From NCBI GenBank assembly GCA_038212215.1, contig JBBQUT010000023.1, forward strand, positions 15,343-79,342: DNA of 64,000 nucleotides, given 5' to 3'. The notes below the pieces were generated by a model, which made no database searches, was not told where the DNA came from, and was given only the letters and a program-made list of their open reading frames with translations. The stretch comes from JALZAI01 sp038212215 (GTDB lineage: Bacteria; Actinomycetota; Actinomycetes; Mycobacteriales; Jatrophihabitantaceae). Below, one piece after another: positions 16,545 through 26,042 of the stretch (positions are counted from its first letter, which is position 1; the number at the start of each line of letters is the position of its first letter). A program made the translations under genes and the position numbers.

Positions 16545-18152
16545 TCAGCAGCGGGTCGGCAGCCGGTGCCCGGACGGCCCGGTGGCGTAGGAAGCGGCCT
16601 TGTGCGTGAGGTGGACGCCCAGCAGTCGGGCGCGCGCTTCGGCCTCCGGACTGAGAAAAACCTTCCACACACCAACATAGGCCGGGATATACGTCGCGTT
16701 CAGGAAGACGCCCATCTTGCGCCGCGTCGGTCCGTACCAACCGCGGATCGCGATGACCGCCGGGTGGGCGGCCCGAATTTGCGCCTTCCACGCGAGAAAA
16801 CCACCGGCGGTGTGGTGGATCTTCCACGCCCCGACGCCGCCGCCCAAATAGATGTAGCGATCCGGATTCCGTCGGCCGGTCAGCACCAGCGCCGTCGGGT
16901 CACCAAGCGCGTACAAGGTGCCCTTTGCGCCCAGCATCCGGGTGACGGCGCACGCATCGGCACGCTGCGCGATCAACCCGCGGTCGTTGAGCGGGTCGCG
17001 GGTGAACCATAAGCACGACAGCGCAGCCAGCACCACCATGGCGAGAATCACTCCGGTTGCCGCCGTTCGGTGATAGAGCGGGCTGGCCCATCTGGCGGTG
17101 ACGAGCGCTGCGACTCCGCCCAGTCCGAGCGCGGCGTAGGGCAACAGTGGATACAGGTCCGGGTAGCCCTGGAAGTCGAAGGTGGAGTAGGCCGCCTCCA
17201 GCAGAAAGGTGATCAGCACGACCGTGCTCACCGGGTTGCGCAGGCTACGACGGTCGAGAATCCCCGCAACGATCACGAGAAGCAGGAGTGCGGCGAGGCC
17301 TGCCCAGAACAGGATGCCGCTGAAGTCGTAGTAGTCACGGACGACTCGAAGGATTTGCGTCACGTTGCCGGCGAAGCTGGTCGGCCCACGCTGCACGCCG
17401 GTTGCCGGGAACACGAACACGCTCTCGAAGAATCTGCCGAACGCTCCCGTCGCCACGAAGTACCCGGCGATCACGACAAGCGGAAGAGCGGCACCGGCCA
17501 GCGTCGTACCGAGCGTGCGCCAACGCTTACCCGCCTCAGCGCTGCACACCGCGACGATGACGATCACCAGCGGGTAGGCCACCAGCGGCTGCCAGTCGAG
17601 AAAGGCGACGCCGCCCAGCAGTGCCGCGGCGAACCAGCGGCGTTGCACCGCAAGCGTCATCGCCAGCACCGCACAGAGAATGCCCGGGGTCTTGGCGTCT
17701 GGGCCGGTCATCGCGTCGAGCGCGATCCCTCGAAAGGCAGCGAACACAACCGCCGCGACAACCGCAGCGACAACTGATCGCCACAGGCGAAGCGCCAGCC
17801 AGTAGACGGCCAGCACGGTCAGACACGTCATCGCCAGGTACGCGAGCCGGATCGAATGCAGGTCGAACAAGCCGACCAAGCGACCGGCTGCCACGGCAAC
17901 GCCCGCGGTCAGCGAGGCCAGTGGGCCCTTGGGATCGAAGATGCTGGCATAGATCGGAACGCCGTGCGCGAACTGCTGGGCGCTGTAGGCGTAGATCGCC
18001 GGGTCGCGTTCGAGCGTTCCGTCGATACTGAAGCGGGTGAACATGACGACAGCCGCGGCGAGAGCGCCCAGCGCCCCGAGTATCGCCGGCGCGCCGGCGC
18101 GCCCGGAATCGGCGAAACGTTGCGGCAGGGGCACCACCGAACTGTAAAACAC
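16545..18152 (-). CDS. GT-C-type polytopic membrane glycosyltransferase-like protein
   Basis: A 535-residue membrane protein with roughly 10-11 hydrophobic segments and a soluble C-terminal ~120 residues. The first extracytoplasmic loop (TLERDPAIYAYSAQQFAHG) has the acidic motif expected of GT-C/ArnT-PMT-like mannosyl- or arabinosyl-transferases that use polyprenyl-phosphate sugars, and is followed by YASIFDPKGPL. It lies upstream of the DPM-like GT2 gene, which could make its lipid-linked donor. The start is an inferred GTG with GGAG about ten bases upstream. Donor and acceptor are unknown. Confidence 0.75.
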   Translation of the reverse strand: MFYSSVVPLPQRFADSGRAGAPAILGALGALAAAVVMFTRFSIDGTLERDPAIYAYSAQQFAHGVPIYASIFDPKGPLASLTAGVAVAAGRLVGLFDLHSIRLAYLAMTCLTVLAVYWLALRLWRSVVAAVVAAVVFAAFRGIALDAMTGPDAKTPGILCAVLAMTLAVQRRWFAAALLGGVAFLDWQPLVAYPLVIVIVAVCSAEAGKRWRTLGTTLAGAALPLVVIAGYFVATGAFGRFFESVFVFPATGVQRGPTSFAGNVTQILRVVRDYYDFSGILFWAGLAALLLLVIVAGILDRRSLRNPVSTVVLITFLLEAAYSTFDFQGYPDLYPLLPYAALGLGGVAALVTARWASPLYHRTAATGVILAMVVLAALSCLWFTRDPLNDRGLIAQRADACAVTRMLGAKGTLYALGDPTALVLTGRRNPDRYIYLGGGVGAWKIHHTAGGFLAWKAQIRAAHPAVIAIRGWYGPTRRKMGVFLNATYIPAYVGVWKVFLSPEAEARARLLGVHLTHKAASYATGPSGHRLPTRC

Positions 18153-18229
18153 CCGAACTCGCGCTCCACCTGGCTTGCCAGCAGACTCTCCGCTGACACC
18201 GCCTCGGTAGAGTCCAGCGTGCTCATGTC

Positions 18230-18253
18230 AGTTGTCGGCGCGCGCGGACAACT
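18230..18253. promoter_or_regulatory. inverted repeat upstream of galE
   Basis: AGTTGTC (18230-18236) and GACAACT (18247-18253) form perfect 7-bp arms around a 10-bp GC-only centre, ending 17 bp before the galE start. The symmetry and position between two divergent genes fit an operator; a short RNA hairpin is the alternative. Confidence 0.35.
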
Positions 18254-18270
18254 CGTAGAGGACGGTCCGG

Positions 18271-19242
18271 ATGGCGAACGAGACCTGGCTGGTGACCGGG
18301 GGCGCCGGCTACATCGGTGCACACGTCGTCCGGGCGTTGCAGGCCAGCGGACGCGACGTCGTGGTCGTCGACGACCTCAGCACGGGCATCGCGCAACGCC
18401 TCGACGTTGCGCTGATCTGCGGCGACGTCAGCGATTCGGCACTCGTCCGCGACACCGCGCGCCGTTTCGACGTCCGCGGCGTCCTCCATCTAGCGGCCGA
18501 CAAAGAGGTCGAGGACTCCGTCCATCGTCCGCTGCATTACTACCGCCGCAATCTCGGTGGCCTGCTAGGCGTTCTTGAGGGGATGGCCGAGGCGGACGTA
18601 TCGCAATTGGTGTACTCATCCAGTGCCGCGGTTTACGGCGCCACCACGGAGACTTTCGTGGCCGAAGACTCGACGACCGCACCGAGCAACCCCTACGGCG
18701 AGACCAAACTCGCTGGCGAATGGTTGGTCCGGGCGCAGGCCGCCGCCACCGGGATGCGCCACGCGACGCTGCGCTACTTCAACGTCGCGGGCGCAGGCGC
18801 CCCCGAACTCGGCGAGCTCGGCGCGCGCAACCTCATCCCGCTCGTCCTGGCGGCGGTCGCGGACGGCGAGTCGCCACGCATCTTCGGCACCGACTACCCC
18901 ACCCCGGACGGCACCTGCATCCGCGACTACATCCATGTCGCCGACCTTGCCGCCGCACACGTGGACGCGCTCAGCCTCCTCACGGAACCGGGCGGCCACG
19001 TGCTCAACGTCGGCTGTGGGATCGGGCACTCGGTGCGCGACGTCATCGACATGGCCGCGGCGGTTACTGGTGCCCGCGTGACGCCCGTGCTCGCCGGGCG
19101 CCGGTCCGGCGACGCCCCGGCCGTGGTCGCCGACAACCGCCGGATCATCGCGCAGACACCGTGGCGGCCTCGGCACGGTCTTCGCGACATGGTCGCCGAC
19201 GCGTGGACGGCCCGCCGATACCGTCCACCGTCGATGCGGTAG
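18271..19242 (+). CDS. galE: UDP-glucose 4-epimerase
   Basis: A 323-residue extended SDR converting UDP-glucose and UDP-galactose, thereby supplying galactose for surface glycans. The NAD motif VTGGAGYIGAHVV starts at residue 8; the ribose-binding Asp pair VVDDLSTG, catalytic Ser (YSSSAAVYG) and Tyr-x3-Lys (YGETK) are present, with the typical TLRYFNVAGA and YIHVADLAAAH segments. The length is close to standard GalE (~330). It runs divergently from the GT-C gene and is followed 83 bp later by a GT2-like gene. The epimerase family is sure; the exact sugar specificity is inferred. Confidence 0.9.
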   Translation: MANETWLVTGGAGYIGAHVVRALQASGRDVVVVDDLSTGIAQRLDVALICGDVSDSALVRDTARRFDVRGVLHLAADKEVEDSVHRPLHYYRRNLGGLLGVLEGMAEADVSQLVYSSSAAVYGATTETFVAEDSTTAPSNPYGETKLAGEWLVRAQAAATGMRHATLRYFNVAGAGAPELGELGARNLIPLVLAAVADGESPRIFGTDYPTPDGTCIRDYIHVADLAAAHVDALSLLTEPGGHVLNVGCGIGHSVRDVIDMAAAVTGARVTPVLAGRRSGDAPAVVADNRRIIAQTPWRPRHGLRDMVADAWTARRYRPPSMR

Positions 19243-19325
19243 TCCGTTACGGTGACGCGAGTACGCGGCACCCGTGGGGCCCGGCTCCGCACGAGGTCCG
19301 GGCCACGATCGAAAGATGGTTTCCC

Positions 19326-20894
19326 ATGCCCAGCAGGATCAGCGTCATGGCCCGTGTCGAACACGGCGGGGCGTGGCTCACCGCCCTCGTGCGCTCCGTG
19401 GACGTCCAAACCCTCGACACCGGCGCGTTCGAGATCGTCTTCGTCGTCGCGGACGCCAACTCGCACGTGGCCGCCCAGCTTCACCAGTTGAGCACGCGAC
19501 GACCGAACGTCCGCGTGCTCACCGAACCCGCCGACGGCGACCTGGTGAGCCCTGTGGCGAGCGACTGGATTCTCGACCTGGGCAGGAACCTGCCGACGCG
19601 CGAACCGAAGCTGTTCCCGCAGGCATTGCAGCGCCTGCTCGACTTCGGCGAGGAAACCGGATGCGACGTCGTGCTCGGCCGCACGATCGCCGAGGCGCAG
19701 GCCCCGACGCTGGACCTCTTCGTCGCCGATCGTCCGCAGCTCGAGCGTGGCGTGGATCCTGAAACCGTGCGATCAGCACTCGTCCTGCGTCGGCGGGCGT
19801 CGGCGCAGGGCACCGATGTGGGCTCCGGTGCAGTTGTCACCGACCAGAAAGTCGCCGTGCTCGCGTCCTACGCATGCGCGCGCCTCGCGCCGATCGCGCG
19901 CATAGCGCAGAGCTCATCGACGCAGCTCGCCGAAGTGACCTACGCCTGGAGTGAGGGCAGGATCGTCATCACCGCAACGGGCACTGTGCAAAATGTGCCC
20001 GCCGACCCGACCGTGCTCCTCTCGGTCGGGGGCGCCAGTGTCGGTGGCGAGTTCAGGTTGCCCTGCCGAAGCGAGATCGCTGCCGACGGCAGCTTCACCG
20101 CGACCGCAGAACTCGACGTGCGCACTGCCGCGCTCGGTACTCCACTCCCGACCGGGGTGTGGCAGCTCTGGGTCGCTGTGCATGGCAGCGCGGGCGGCTG
20201 GGCCACGCCTGCTGCCCTACCTGCCGCCGCGTTGCGCGCCGGTATCGTCGATGGCAGACCCGTGGTGCCCAAGGCGGCGGAATCAGCCCTCAGCCTGGAT
20301 GTCGGCGCGACCAAGCATTCCATCGTCGGCAAGGTGGCCGCTAGTGCCGTCACGGTCGCCGAGACGGCACAGGGCTCGTTGATGACGATGCGCCTCGACG
20401 TCGCCGTCCACGGCCAGAGCCGCCGGCGGGGTGCCGTGTGGATGGGCGACTTCGACATCCCCGCCTTTTTGATCACCGATGCGACCTCGGCTTATATCGA
20501 GTGCTACCTGAGCGGGTTGCCCGGAAGTTCGCCGCTGGCGACGAAGTTCGGCGCCGGCAAGCCCGTCCCGACCGGACTGACAGTGACGGCGTCGCCGACC
20601 GGTATCTTCACCGTCGCCAAGTCTGCGAAGCACGCCCCGGGGGCCCGCGGTGCACCGCGCTCGTCGACCACGGCAGCATCGTCCATGCCGCTCAGCGGCG
20701 GGCCGGCAGCGTTTGATCGGCCCGCCTCCCGGCCACGACCCACCTCGAAGACCGCGTCGTCGAGCTCGCGCGCAACCCGGCTGCGGGACAAGGTGCCCGC
20801 CCCCCTGGAGCCGCTCGTGCAAACGCTGTCACGGTCCCCGCTCGCGCGCCGGATGTACCGAAAAGTTGCCGGGATAACAGAGCCCAAACGCTGA
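19326..20894 (+). CDS. glycosyltransferase-like protein with degenerate GT2 domain
   Basis: A 522-residue protein whose first ~110 residues align by eye with the start of GT2 enzymes (SRISVMARVEHGGAWL; FEIVFVVADAN; CDVVLGRTI). Where neighbours have the metal-binding FLDSDD, this protein reads LDLGRNL, so the DxD is lost. Residues ~200-420 look beta-rich (VTYAWSEGRIVITATG; GEFRLPCRSEI), perhaps a carbohydrate-binding sandwich. The end is Ser/Pro-rich then basic (ARRMYRKV). ATG 19326 is chosen because the frame upstream overlaps galE. It is probably a non-catalytic or altered surface-glycan protein; function uncertain. Confidence 0.6.
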   Translation: MPSRISVMARVEHGGAWLTALVRSVDVQTLDTGAFEIVFVVADANSHVAAQLHQLSTRRPNVRVLTEPADGDLVSPVASDWILDLGRNLPTREPKLFPQALQRLLDFGEETGCDVVLGRTIAEAQAPTLDLFVADRPQLERGVDPETVRSALVLRRRASAQGTDVGSGAVVTDQKVAVLASYACARLAPIARIAQSSSTQLAEVTYAWSEGRIVITATGTVQNVPADPTVLLSVGGASVGGEFRLPCRSEIAADGSFTATAELDVRTAALGTPLPTGVWQLWVAVHGSAGGWATPAALPAAALRAGIVDGRPVVPKAAESALSLDVGATKHSIVGKVAASAVTVAETAQGSLMTMRLDVAVHGQSRRRGAVWMGDFDIPAFLITDATSAYIECYLSGLPGSSPLATKFGAGKPVPTGLTVTASPTGIFTVAKSAKHAPGARGAPRSSTTAASSMPLSGGPAAFDRPASRPRPTSKTASSSSRATRLRDKVPAPLEPLVQTLSRSPLARRMYRKVAGITEPKR

Positions 20895-20918
20895 CGCTCG
20901 GACGCGCTGCGGGCAGGG

Positions 20919-20952
20919 TCAGGGTTGAACTGCGGTCAGGGTTGAACTGCGG
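20919..20952. repeat. 17-bp perfect tandem duplication
   Basis: TCAGGGTTGAACTGCGG occurs twice in direct succession (20919-20935 and 20936-20952). The second copy encodes the last codons and stop of the methyltransferase gene; the first lies in the intergenic gap to the converging gene. It looks like a recent slippage duplication at the 3' end. Confidence 0.9.
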
Positions 20953-21694
20953 CGAAGGCGGTGCCGAACGAGGTACGCACAGCCTCGGCGAGACGGGACC
21001 GCATTTCGTCCGGCGCAATATCGGTGCCCATGCCCGACAGCACGTCCCAGATGTCGGAGGAGAGAACCCGCTCGGGCGGTACCACGCTGAGCCGGTCGAG
21101 CAGTTGTGGCGGCACGGCCTGCGGGTCAGGACGGCGGAACTCGGCCATGATCGCGTCATAGTTGTCAGCCAGCGTCGTGCTGTGCGGGTCCAGGCCCATC
21201 ACGAGCAACAGGCCGGTGGGCTCGGTCCCTACCGGGACGACAGTGAGTTCGGGACGGTACTTGGCGAGCACCTCGACGACTGCGTACACGTCGCCGGTCC
21301 ACGCCTTGGTGTGGCGCACCCGAGCGGCCTCGTCGTTGCTGCGCGGCAGCATGTCGTCGAACACGATGACGGCGCGGGAGGAGCTGTGCCGCTCGGCATA
21401 CATGAAATCGCGCAACGCGAACTCGAACAGGTGCAACCCGTCGAGGAAGGCCAGGTCGAACGGTTGCCCGCCGGTCGGGGCGAGCGGGTCCTCACGGGCG
21501 AAGTACTCGTCGCTGGTGGTGCGGAACAGGCTGAGGTGACAGTTCAGTTCCACGACGATCTCGAACATCGGATCGATGCCCACCGAGCGACACCGGGAGA
21601 GCGCCAGGCTCTGGCCGAGCCGGACCCCGATCTCCAGATACCGCTCGGGTGCGAGCTTCTTGTGCACGGAGCTCAGGAACGGGAGGTAGCGCAT
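20936..21694 (-). CDS. class I SAM-dependent methyltransferase-like protein
   Basis: A 252-residue protein with the Methyltransf_24-type layout: motif I 'YLEIGVRLGQSLALS' (residues 19-33), an acidic motif II region (GIDPMFEI), and 'FDLAFLDGLHLFEFALRDF', in which the DGLH segment is typical of this class. A C-terminal ~80 residues (VPPQLLDRLSVVPPERVL) have no obvious assignment. The ATG lies 6 nt after a TACGGT -10-like box, with no ribosome-binding site, suggesting leaderless translation. Probably modifies a sugar or glycan intermediate; substrate unknown. Confidence 0.78.
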   Translation of the reverse strand: MRYLPFLSSVHKKLAPERYLEIGVRLGQSLALSRCRSVGIDPMFEIVVELNCHLSLFRTTSDEYFAREDPLAPTGGQPFDLAFLDGLHLFEFALRDFMYAERHSSSRAVIVFDDMLPRSNDEAARVRHTKAWTGDVYAVVEVLAKYRPELTVVPVGTEPTGLLLVMGLDPHSTTLADNYDAIMAEFRRPDPQAVPPQLLDRLSVVPPERVLSSDIWDVLSGMGTDIAPDEMRSRLAEAVRTSFGTAFAAVQP

Positions 21695-21700
21695 GCAAGA

Positions 21701-21706
21701 ACCGTA
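21701..21706 (-). promoter_or_regulatory. TACGGT -10 box, leaderless methyltransferase start
   Basis: On the minus strand TACGGT is followed by six bases (TCTTGC) and then the ATG at 21694, placing the expected transcription start at the start codon. It fits the TANNNT pattern seen at several other genes in this window. Confidence 0.4.
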
Positions 21707-21827
21707 GTGCAGCGATCGACGCCTCGATCATTCGAGCCTGTCGCGCATCCGGTCGCGTCGCGGGCCCCGTCGGCGAAGCGACGTTTTGCGCGGAGCGGGC
21801 GTCGGGCCGGCCGGTAGAGTCCGCGTC

Positions 21828-23657
21828 GTGTCCACTTTCGGGCGTCTTCAGCAGCGAGTCGCCGCGCTTCGCCGGCTCACCGCGGGTAGCGCGCCAACGT
21901 CGTCGGTCCTCAATGATCTGGGAGTATCCGCGGGTCTGGCCCAGTCGTCCTTGCAGCAGAACTACCTATCCGCTATCGAGGCAGAGATCGTCGAGAGCGG
22001 TCTGCGGGATCTCGTGATCGTGAATCCGGTCAAGCCGCTCGAGACGGGCAGCGCGTACGCGCAGCGGTACCCGAACGCCCGAATCCACGCGCTCTCCTTC
22101 CACCCGCTTCCTGTGGCGCCGCCGGGCACGACACCGGGCAACTTGATATTGCGCCGTTGCAGGGGCATTCCCGGCGTGCACGACTACCTGACGACGGTCG
22201 CACCGGTGCAGGTTCTGATCGACAGTTGCAGTCGCCCGAGCCGCAAGAAGGAGGCCCTGTTCGAACTGCTGTTCAACGTGCAGGACGGCGGCCTCTACGT
22301 GATCGAAAATTTGCAGAAAATGGCGGCGCAGAAGTCCTGGGGCGAGGACGTCGTGCAGGCCCTCGCGCGCTTCGCAGCCATTACCGACGAGCAACGACCG
22401 CCGCGGAGGAAGCCGGCAGTGCACGACATCGCCCGCGCGAAGGCTCTCGGCAGCGTCGAGTACCGCGACGACGTCATCTTCGTCCGCAAACGGGGTGAGC
22501 ACCTGCTCAAGCTGCGCGACAAGGTGACCGACGCGGTGCTGACTGCGCGCACCGGGACGGCCTGGGGCCAAACCCTGGACCGGCGGCCGTTGCTGAGCTT
22601 CCGTTCCCGGGCCACCGCGTGGGCCAACGGCCCGGTCGACTCATTCCGCCCGATCATCTCGGTGCCCGAGCTTTACCTGCGCGAATACCGCGACGTGCTG
22701 TGCGCGCCGCGGCAACTGGTGGTACTCGACGGCACCGTACTGCCGATCTCGTTCCACCACCGGCTGCACTATCCGCTGCTGAACCGATCATTTTCCCAGC
22801 ACGACGCGAGCCAGTGGTTCACCTCCCTCGACGAGCCGACGGCCACCGCGCCGCACCTGCCGGGCACCTACTATCACCTCGACAACGAGTTCCCCTGGCA
22901 CTTCGGTCACTTCATGACCGAGGACATCGCGCGATTGTGGGGATGGCAGCAGGCGAAGTCTCGTTACCCGGATATGAAGGTGCTGCTCAGCACCTGGGAT
23001 CCGAAGACACGGGCACCCGGCCGTGGGGTCACCCAGCACCAGTTGACGATCTTGGGCGCCTACGGCATACCCGCCGAGGACATCGTGTGCATCGACGCTC
23101 CGGTGCGCGTCGATCGGTTGATCGGCGCGTCGCAGATGCTCTACAACCCCCGCCACATCCACCCGGCAATCACCGAGATTTGGAACCACCTGCGCGTCAG
23201 CCTGGGCACCGCGCCGGCGCAGCGGGCGGCGGCACCTCGGCGCCTGTTCGTGTCCAGGAGTGCCGATCTGAACCGGTCGTGCCGCAACGCGCCTGAGGTC
23301 GAGAAGCTTTTCGAGAGCTACGGGTACACAACCGTACGTCCCGAACAACTCGACATCCCCGGCCAGGTCGATCTCTTCGCTGATGCCGAGGTCATCGCCG
23401 GTTTCGGCGGGTCGGCAATGTTCAACATGATTTATTGCGAGAATCCCGGCAAGCGGATCGTCCTGGCGCCGAACGGGTATCGCGCGCGCAACGAATACCT
23501 GATCTCAGCATTGCACGGAAATGACTACTATCATTTCTTCTGCCCGGCCGAATTCGAAGAAACGAAAGGCCACTGGAATCGCAAGGCCTTCTTCTCGCCT
23601 TTCACGTTCGACTTCGCGCGTGACGGCGCGGCGCTCGAACGGTTGCTGCACGACTGA
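21828..23657 (+). CDS. GT61 (DUF563)-like glycosyltransferase with N-terminal methyltransferase-like domain
   Basis: A 609-residue two-part protein. The N-terminal ~200 residues (LIDSCSRPSRKKEALFELLFNVQDGGLYVIENLQ) resemble a class I methyltransferase fold without a recognisable SAM-binding glycine motif. The C-terminal ~350 residues match the GT61/DUF563 pattern: 'YYHLDNEFPWHFGHFMTEDIARLWGW', 'LFVSRSADLNRSCRNAPEVEKLF' and 'AEVIAGFGGSAMFNMIYC'. GT61 enzymes transfer xylose, GlcNAc or related sugars. GTG 21828 is preferred; a TTG 42 bp upstream is possible. It sits at the edge of the CDP-glycerol operon. Substrates unknown. Confidence 0.72.
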   Translation: MSTFGRLQQRVAALRRLTAGSAPTSSVLNDLGVSAGLAQSSLQQNYLSAIEAEIVESGLRDLVIVNPVKPLETGSAYAQRYPNARIHALSFHPLPVAPPGTTPGNLILRRCRGIPGVHDYLTTVAPVQVLIDSCSRPSRKKEALFELLFNVQDGGLYVIENLQKMAAQKSWGEDVVQALARFAAITDEQRPPRRKPAVHDIARAKALGSVEYRDDVIFVRKRGEHLLKLRDKVTDAVLTARTGTAWGQTLDRRPLLSFRSRATAWANGPVDSFRPIISVPELYLREYRDVLCAPRQLVVLDGTVLPISFHHRLHYPLLNRSFSQHDASQWFTSLDEPTATAPHLPGTYYHLDNEFPWHFGHFMTEDIARLWGWQQAKSRYPDMKVLLSTWDPKTRAPGRGVTQHQLTILGAYGIPAEDIVCIDAPVRVDRLIGASQMLYNPRHIHPAITEIWNHLRVSLGTAPAQRAAAPRRLFVSRSADLNRSCRNAPEVEKLFESYGYTTVRPEQLDIPGQVDLFADAEVIAGFGGSAMFNMIYCENPGKRIVLAPNGYRARNEYLISALHGNDYYHFFCPAEFEETKGHWNRKAFFSPFTFDFARDGAALERLLHD

Positions 23658-23663
23658 GCAGCG

Positions 23664-26009
23664 CTAGTCGCCCATGTCGGCGGAGCCGTCGTCCGGACGT
23701 AGTGCGTCGTCCGCTTGCCGGTCTCCGGCCCGCGCGCCGTCGTCGGAACCGGCCAGCACGTCGCCGCCGAACTCGGTGCCGCCCTGCTCGACACCGGTGC
23801 CTCGGGTCGCGTGGCCGACCGTCGACAATTCCTCGCCGAGCAGCACCCGGCGAACAACGCGCTCGGCAGCGTGGCCGTCGTCGAACTCGCAGAAGCGTTT
23901 CGCGAATTCCTTGCGCGCGGCCTCGGCTGACGCGTCGCGGTAACGGCCGGACGTGAACGCGTCGACCAGGCCGGCTTGGGTGCGCTCGACGATGCCGGGC
24001 GGTTGGGCGAGCAGGTCGAAGTTCACCCCGCGGACCCGGCGGTAGGTGTCCCAGTCATTGGCGTAGACGACGATCGGATGATCCAGGTTCGCATAGTCGA
24101 ACATGATCGACGAGTAGTCGGTCAACAGCACGTCCGAGGCGATCATCAAGTCCTCGGTGTTCGGGTAGTCGGAGACGTCGCGAAGCACCCCCGATTGCTC
24201 GAGAGCGGCCAGGCCCGGGTCGTTGTCGGTGAAATAGTGGCCGCGTACCAACACCGTGTAGCCCTCGCCTAGCCGCGCGCAGAAGTCGGCAAGATCCACG
24301 GGCGGCTGAAACGTCTTGCGGGCCCAATCGCGAAAGGTCGGCGCGTACAACACGACCGTCGTGTCCTCGCTCAGACGCAGCTTGCGCCGCAGCCGCGCGG
24401 TGTCGGCTGCCGTTGCGCGCACCAACCGGTCGTTTCGGGGGTAACCGGTCTCGAGCGTGACGTAGGCGCTCGGGTAGGACCGCTCCCACACCTCGCTGGA
24501 AAAGCGGTTCGAGGACACCAGGTAGTCCCACCGATCACAGCGGCGCAAGAGAGCGAAGAAATTCATTCGCGCCGCGCCCACCGGGAACTGTTGCAGGTCG
24601 ATGCCCATTTTCTTCAACGGGGTGCCGTGCTGGGTCTGCAGGTGCACGGCGCCGGGTCGCTTCACGATGTTGTCGGCGTAATTCACGTTGTTCACGAAAT
24701 ACTTCGCGCGCGCCATCAGGCTGTAGTACTCGGGACTGTTGAGCAGCACGAAGTCGACGCCTTTCGCCATCACGTGGACGTCAGTGTGCTTGACCACCCA
24801 CACACCGCGGATGTGCGGGGCCAGCCGCTTCGCCTCTTCATAGATCGCTCTGGGGTTACAGGAATAGGCGGTACTCCAATACGCGGAATACACCGCCAAG
24901 TTCTCATCGATCGGCTTCTGCAGTTCACGCCAGTAGTAGGCATGAATGAGCGAGCGCTTTCCGTCGGTCACCCGTCGTTGGGTCGCCTTCTTCGTTCTCG
25001 CCACCCGACGATTGACCTGGCGGATCACCTGACCACCGAATTGAACGGTCTGGAAGGCTGCGTAGTCGCCGCGCGCAACCGTTCGCTGCTTGAGCCCCGC
25101 TACGCCACTCGGTGGCTCGTACCCCTCCGGACGCAAGCGCTGATAGGCCAAGACGATGCGATCGAAATACTGATGGCGCAGCTCGCCCGATACCCGTCCG
25201 GGCGTCGTCATGATCATGATGAGGTGCGACACCATTCGGCGAAAGAGGAAGTTCCGCCATCGCTCGAGGTCAGGATGTTGGTCTACGTAGGCGAACACCC
25301 GTTCGTACTGGTCGAAGGCGTCGAAGTGTTTCAGATTCCTGCTGCGCAGGATGTTGCCGTGGCGACGCTGCCGGTAGTGGTAGCAAACCCGGTCCAGCAC
25401 TGCGATGCGTTCCGCGGTGAGCATAGTCGGATAGGTCCACGCGAGATCCTCGTAATAGCCTGTCGGAAAGCGGAATCCGTGCGTCGTTGCGAAGTCACGC
25501 CGATAGGCCTTGTTCCAGACGACCATCAAGAGTTCGAGAAGTTCGGGCGCGTCTTCGGCGGCGAAGGCGTTCGCGCTGCCCGGCCCGGACAGCGAGTCGG
25601 CGAGTATGTTGCGGGTGACCCGTCCGCTCCAATACGTGCGGGCATAGTCGAAGATCACGATGTCGGGGCGGTCGGTCTTCTCGATGCGTTTGGCCAGGGC
25701 TGCTAACGACCCCGGGGTCAGCTTGTCGTCGCTGTCGAGGAACAGGACATAGGTGCCGACGCAGTCGCTCAGCCCGATGTTGCGTGCCTCCCCGAGACCG
25801 ACGTTCTGCTCGAGATGGCGCACCTTGACCCGCGCATCAGCCGCTGCGTAGTCGTCGAGAATCTGCCCGCTTCCGTCCGGGGAGGCATCGTCCACCGCGA
25901 CGAGTTCGAAGTCGGCGAACGATTGCCCGAGCACGGAGTCGACACACTCGCGCAAATACGCCCGCACGTTGTGGACGGGCATGACGATGCTGAACAGGCA
26001 TTCGGACAA
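23664..26009 (-). CDS. GT2 / CDP-glycerol glycerophosphotransferase fusion (copy 1)
   Basis: A 781-residue two-domain enzyme. Residues ~5-230 are a GT2 domain (FSIVMPVHNVRAYLRECVDS; FLDSDDKL metal motif; NVGLGEARNIG). Residues ~380-740 are a TagF/TagB-like CDP-glycerol:poly(glycerophosphate) transferase (YFVNNVNYADNIVKRPG; LQTQHGTPLKKMG; TGYPRNDRL; VLYAPTFRDW; VLLTDYSSIMFDYANLDHP; KRFCEFDDGHAAERV). The family adds phosphoglycerol units to teichoic-acid-like polymers at the inner membrane face. The start is probably TTG 26009 after GGGAGG; ATG 25982 is an alternative. The acidic, Gly-rich tail after ~740 is unusual. Confidence 0.88.
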   Translation of the reverse strand: MSECLFSIVMPVHNVRAYLRECVDSVLGQSFADFELVAVDDASPDGSGQILDDYAAADARVKVRHLEQNVGLGEARNIGLSDCVGTYVLFLDSDDKLTPGSLAALAKRIEKTDRPDIVIFDYARTYWSGRVTRNILADSLSGPGSANAFAAEDAPELLELLMVVWNKAYRRDFATTHGFRFPTGYYEDLAWTYPTMLTAERIAVLDRVCYHYRQRRHGNILRSRNLKHFDAFDQYERVFAYVDQHPDLERWRNFLFRRMVSHLIMIMTTPGRVSGELRHQYFDRIVLAYQRLRPEGYEPPSGVAGLKQRTVARGDYAAFQTVQFGGQVIRQVNRRVARTKKATQRRVTDGKRSLIHAYYWRELQKPIDENLAVYSAYWSTAYSCNPRAIYEEAKRLAPHIRGVWVVKHTDVHVMAKGVDFVLLNSPEYYSLMARAKYFVNNVNYADNIVKRPGAVHLQTQHGTPLKKMGIDLQQFPVGAARMNFFALLRRCDRWDYLVSSNRFSSEVWERSYPSAYVTLETGYPRNDRLVRATAADTARLRRKLRLSEDTTVVLYAPTFRDWARKTFQPPVDLADFCARLGEGYTVLVRGHYFTDNDPGLAALEQSGVLRDVSDYPNTEDLMIASDVLLTDYSSIMFDYANLDHPIVVYANDWDTYRRVRGVNFDLLAQPPGIVERTQAGLVDAFTSGRYRDASAEAARKEFAKRFCEFDDGHAAERVVRRVLLGEELSTVGHATRGTGVEQGGTEFGGDVLAGSDDGARAGDRQADDALRPDDGSADMGD

Positions 26010-26042
26010 AGCAGCTGACCTCCCGGCCGGACTAGGTGGCGG

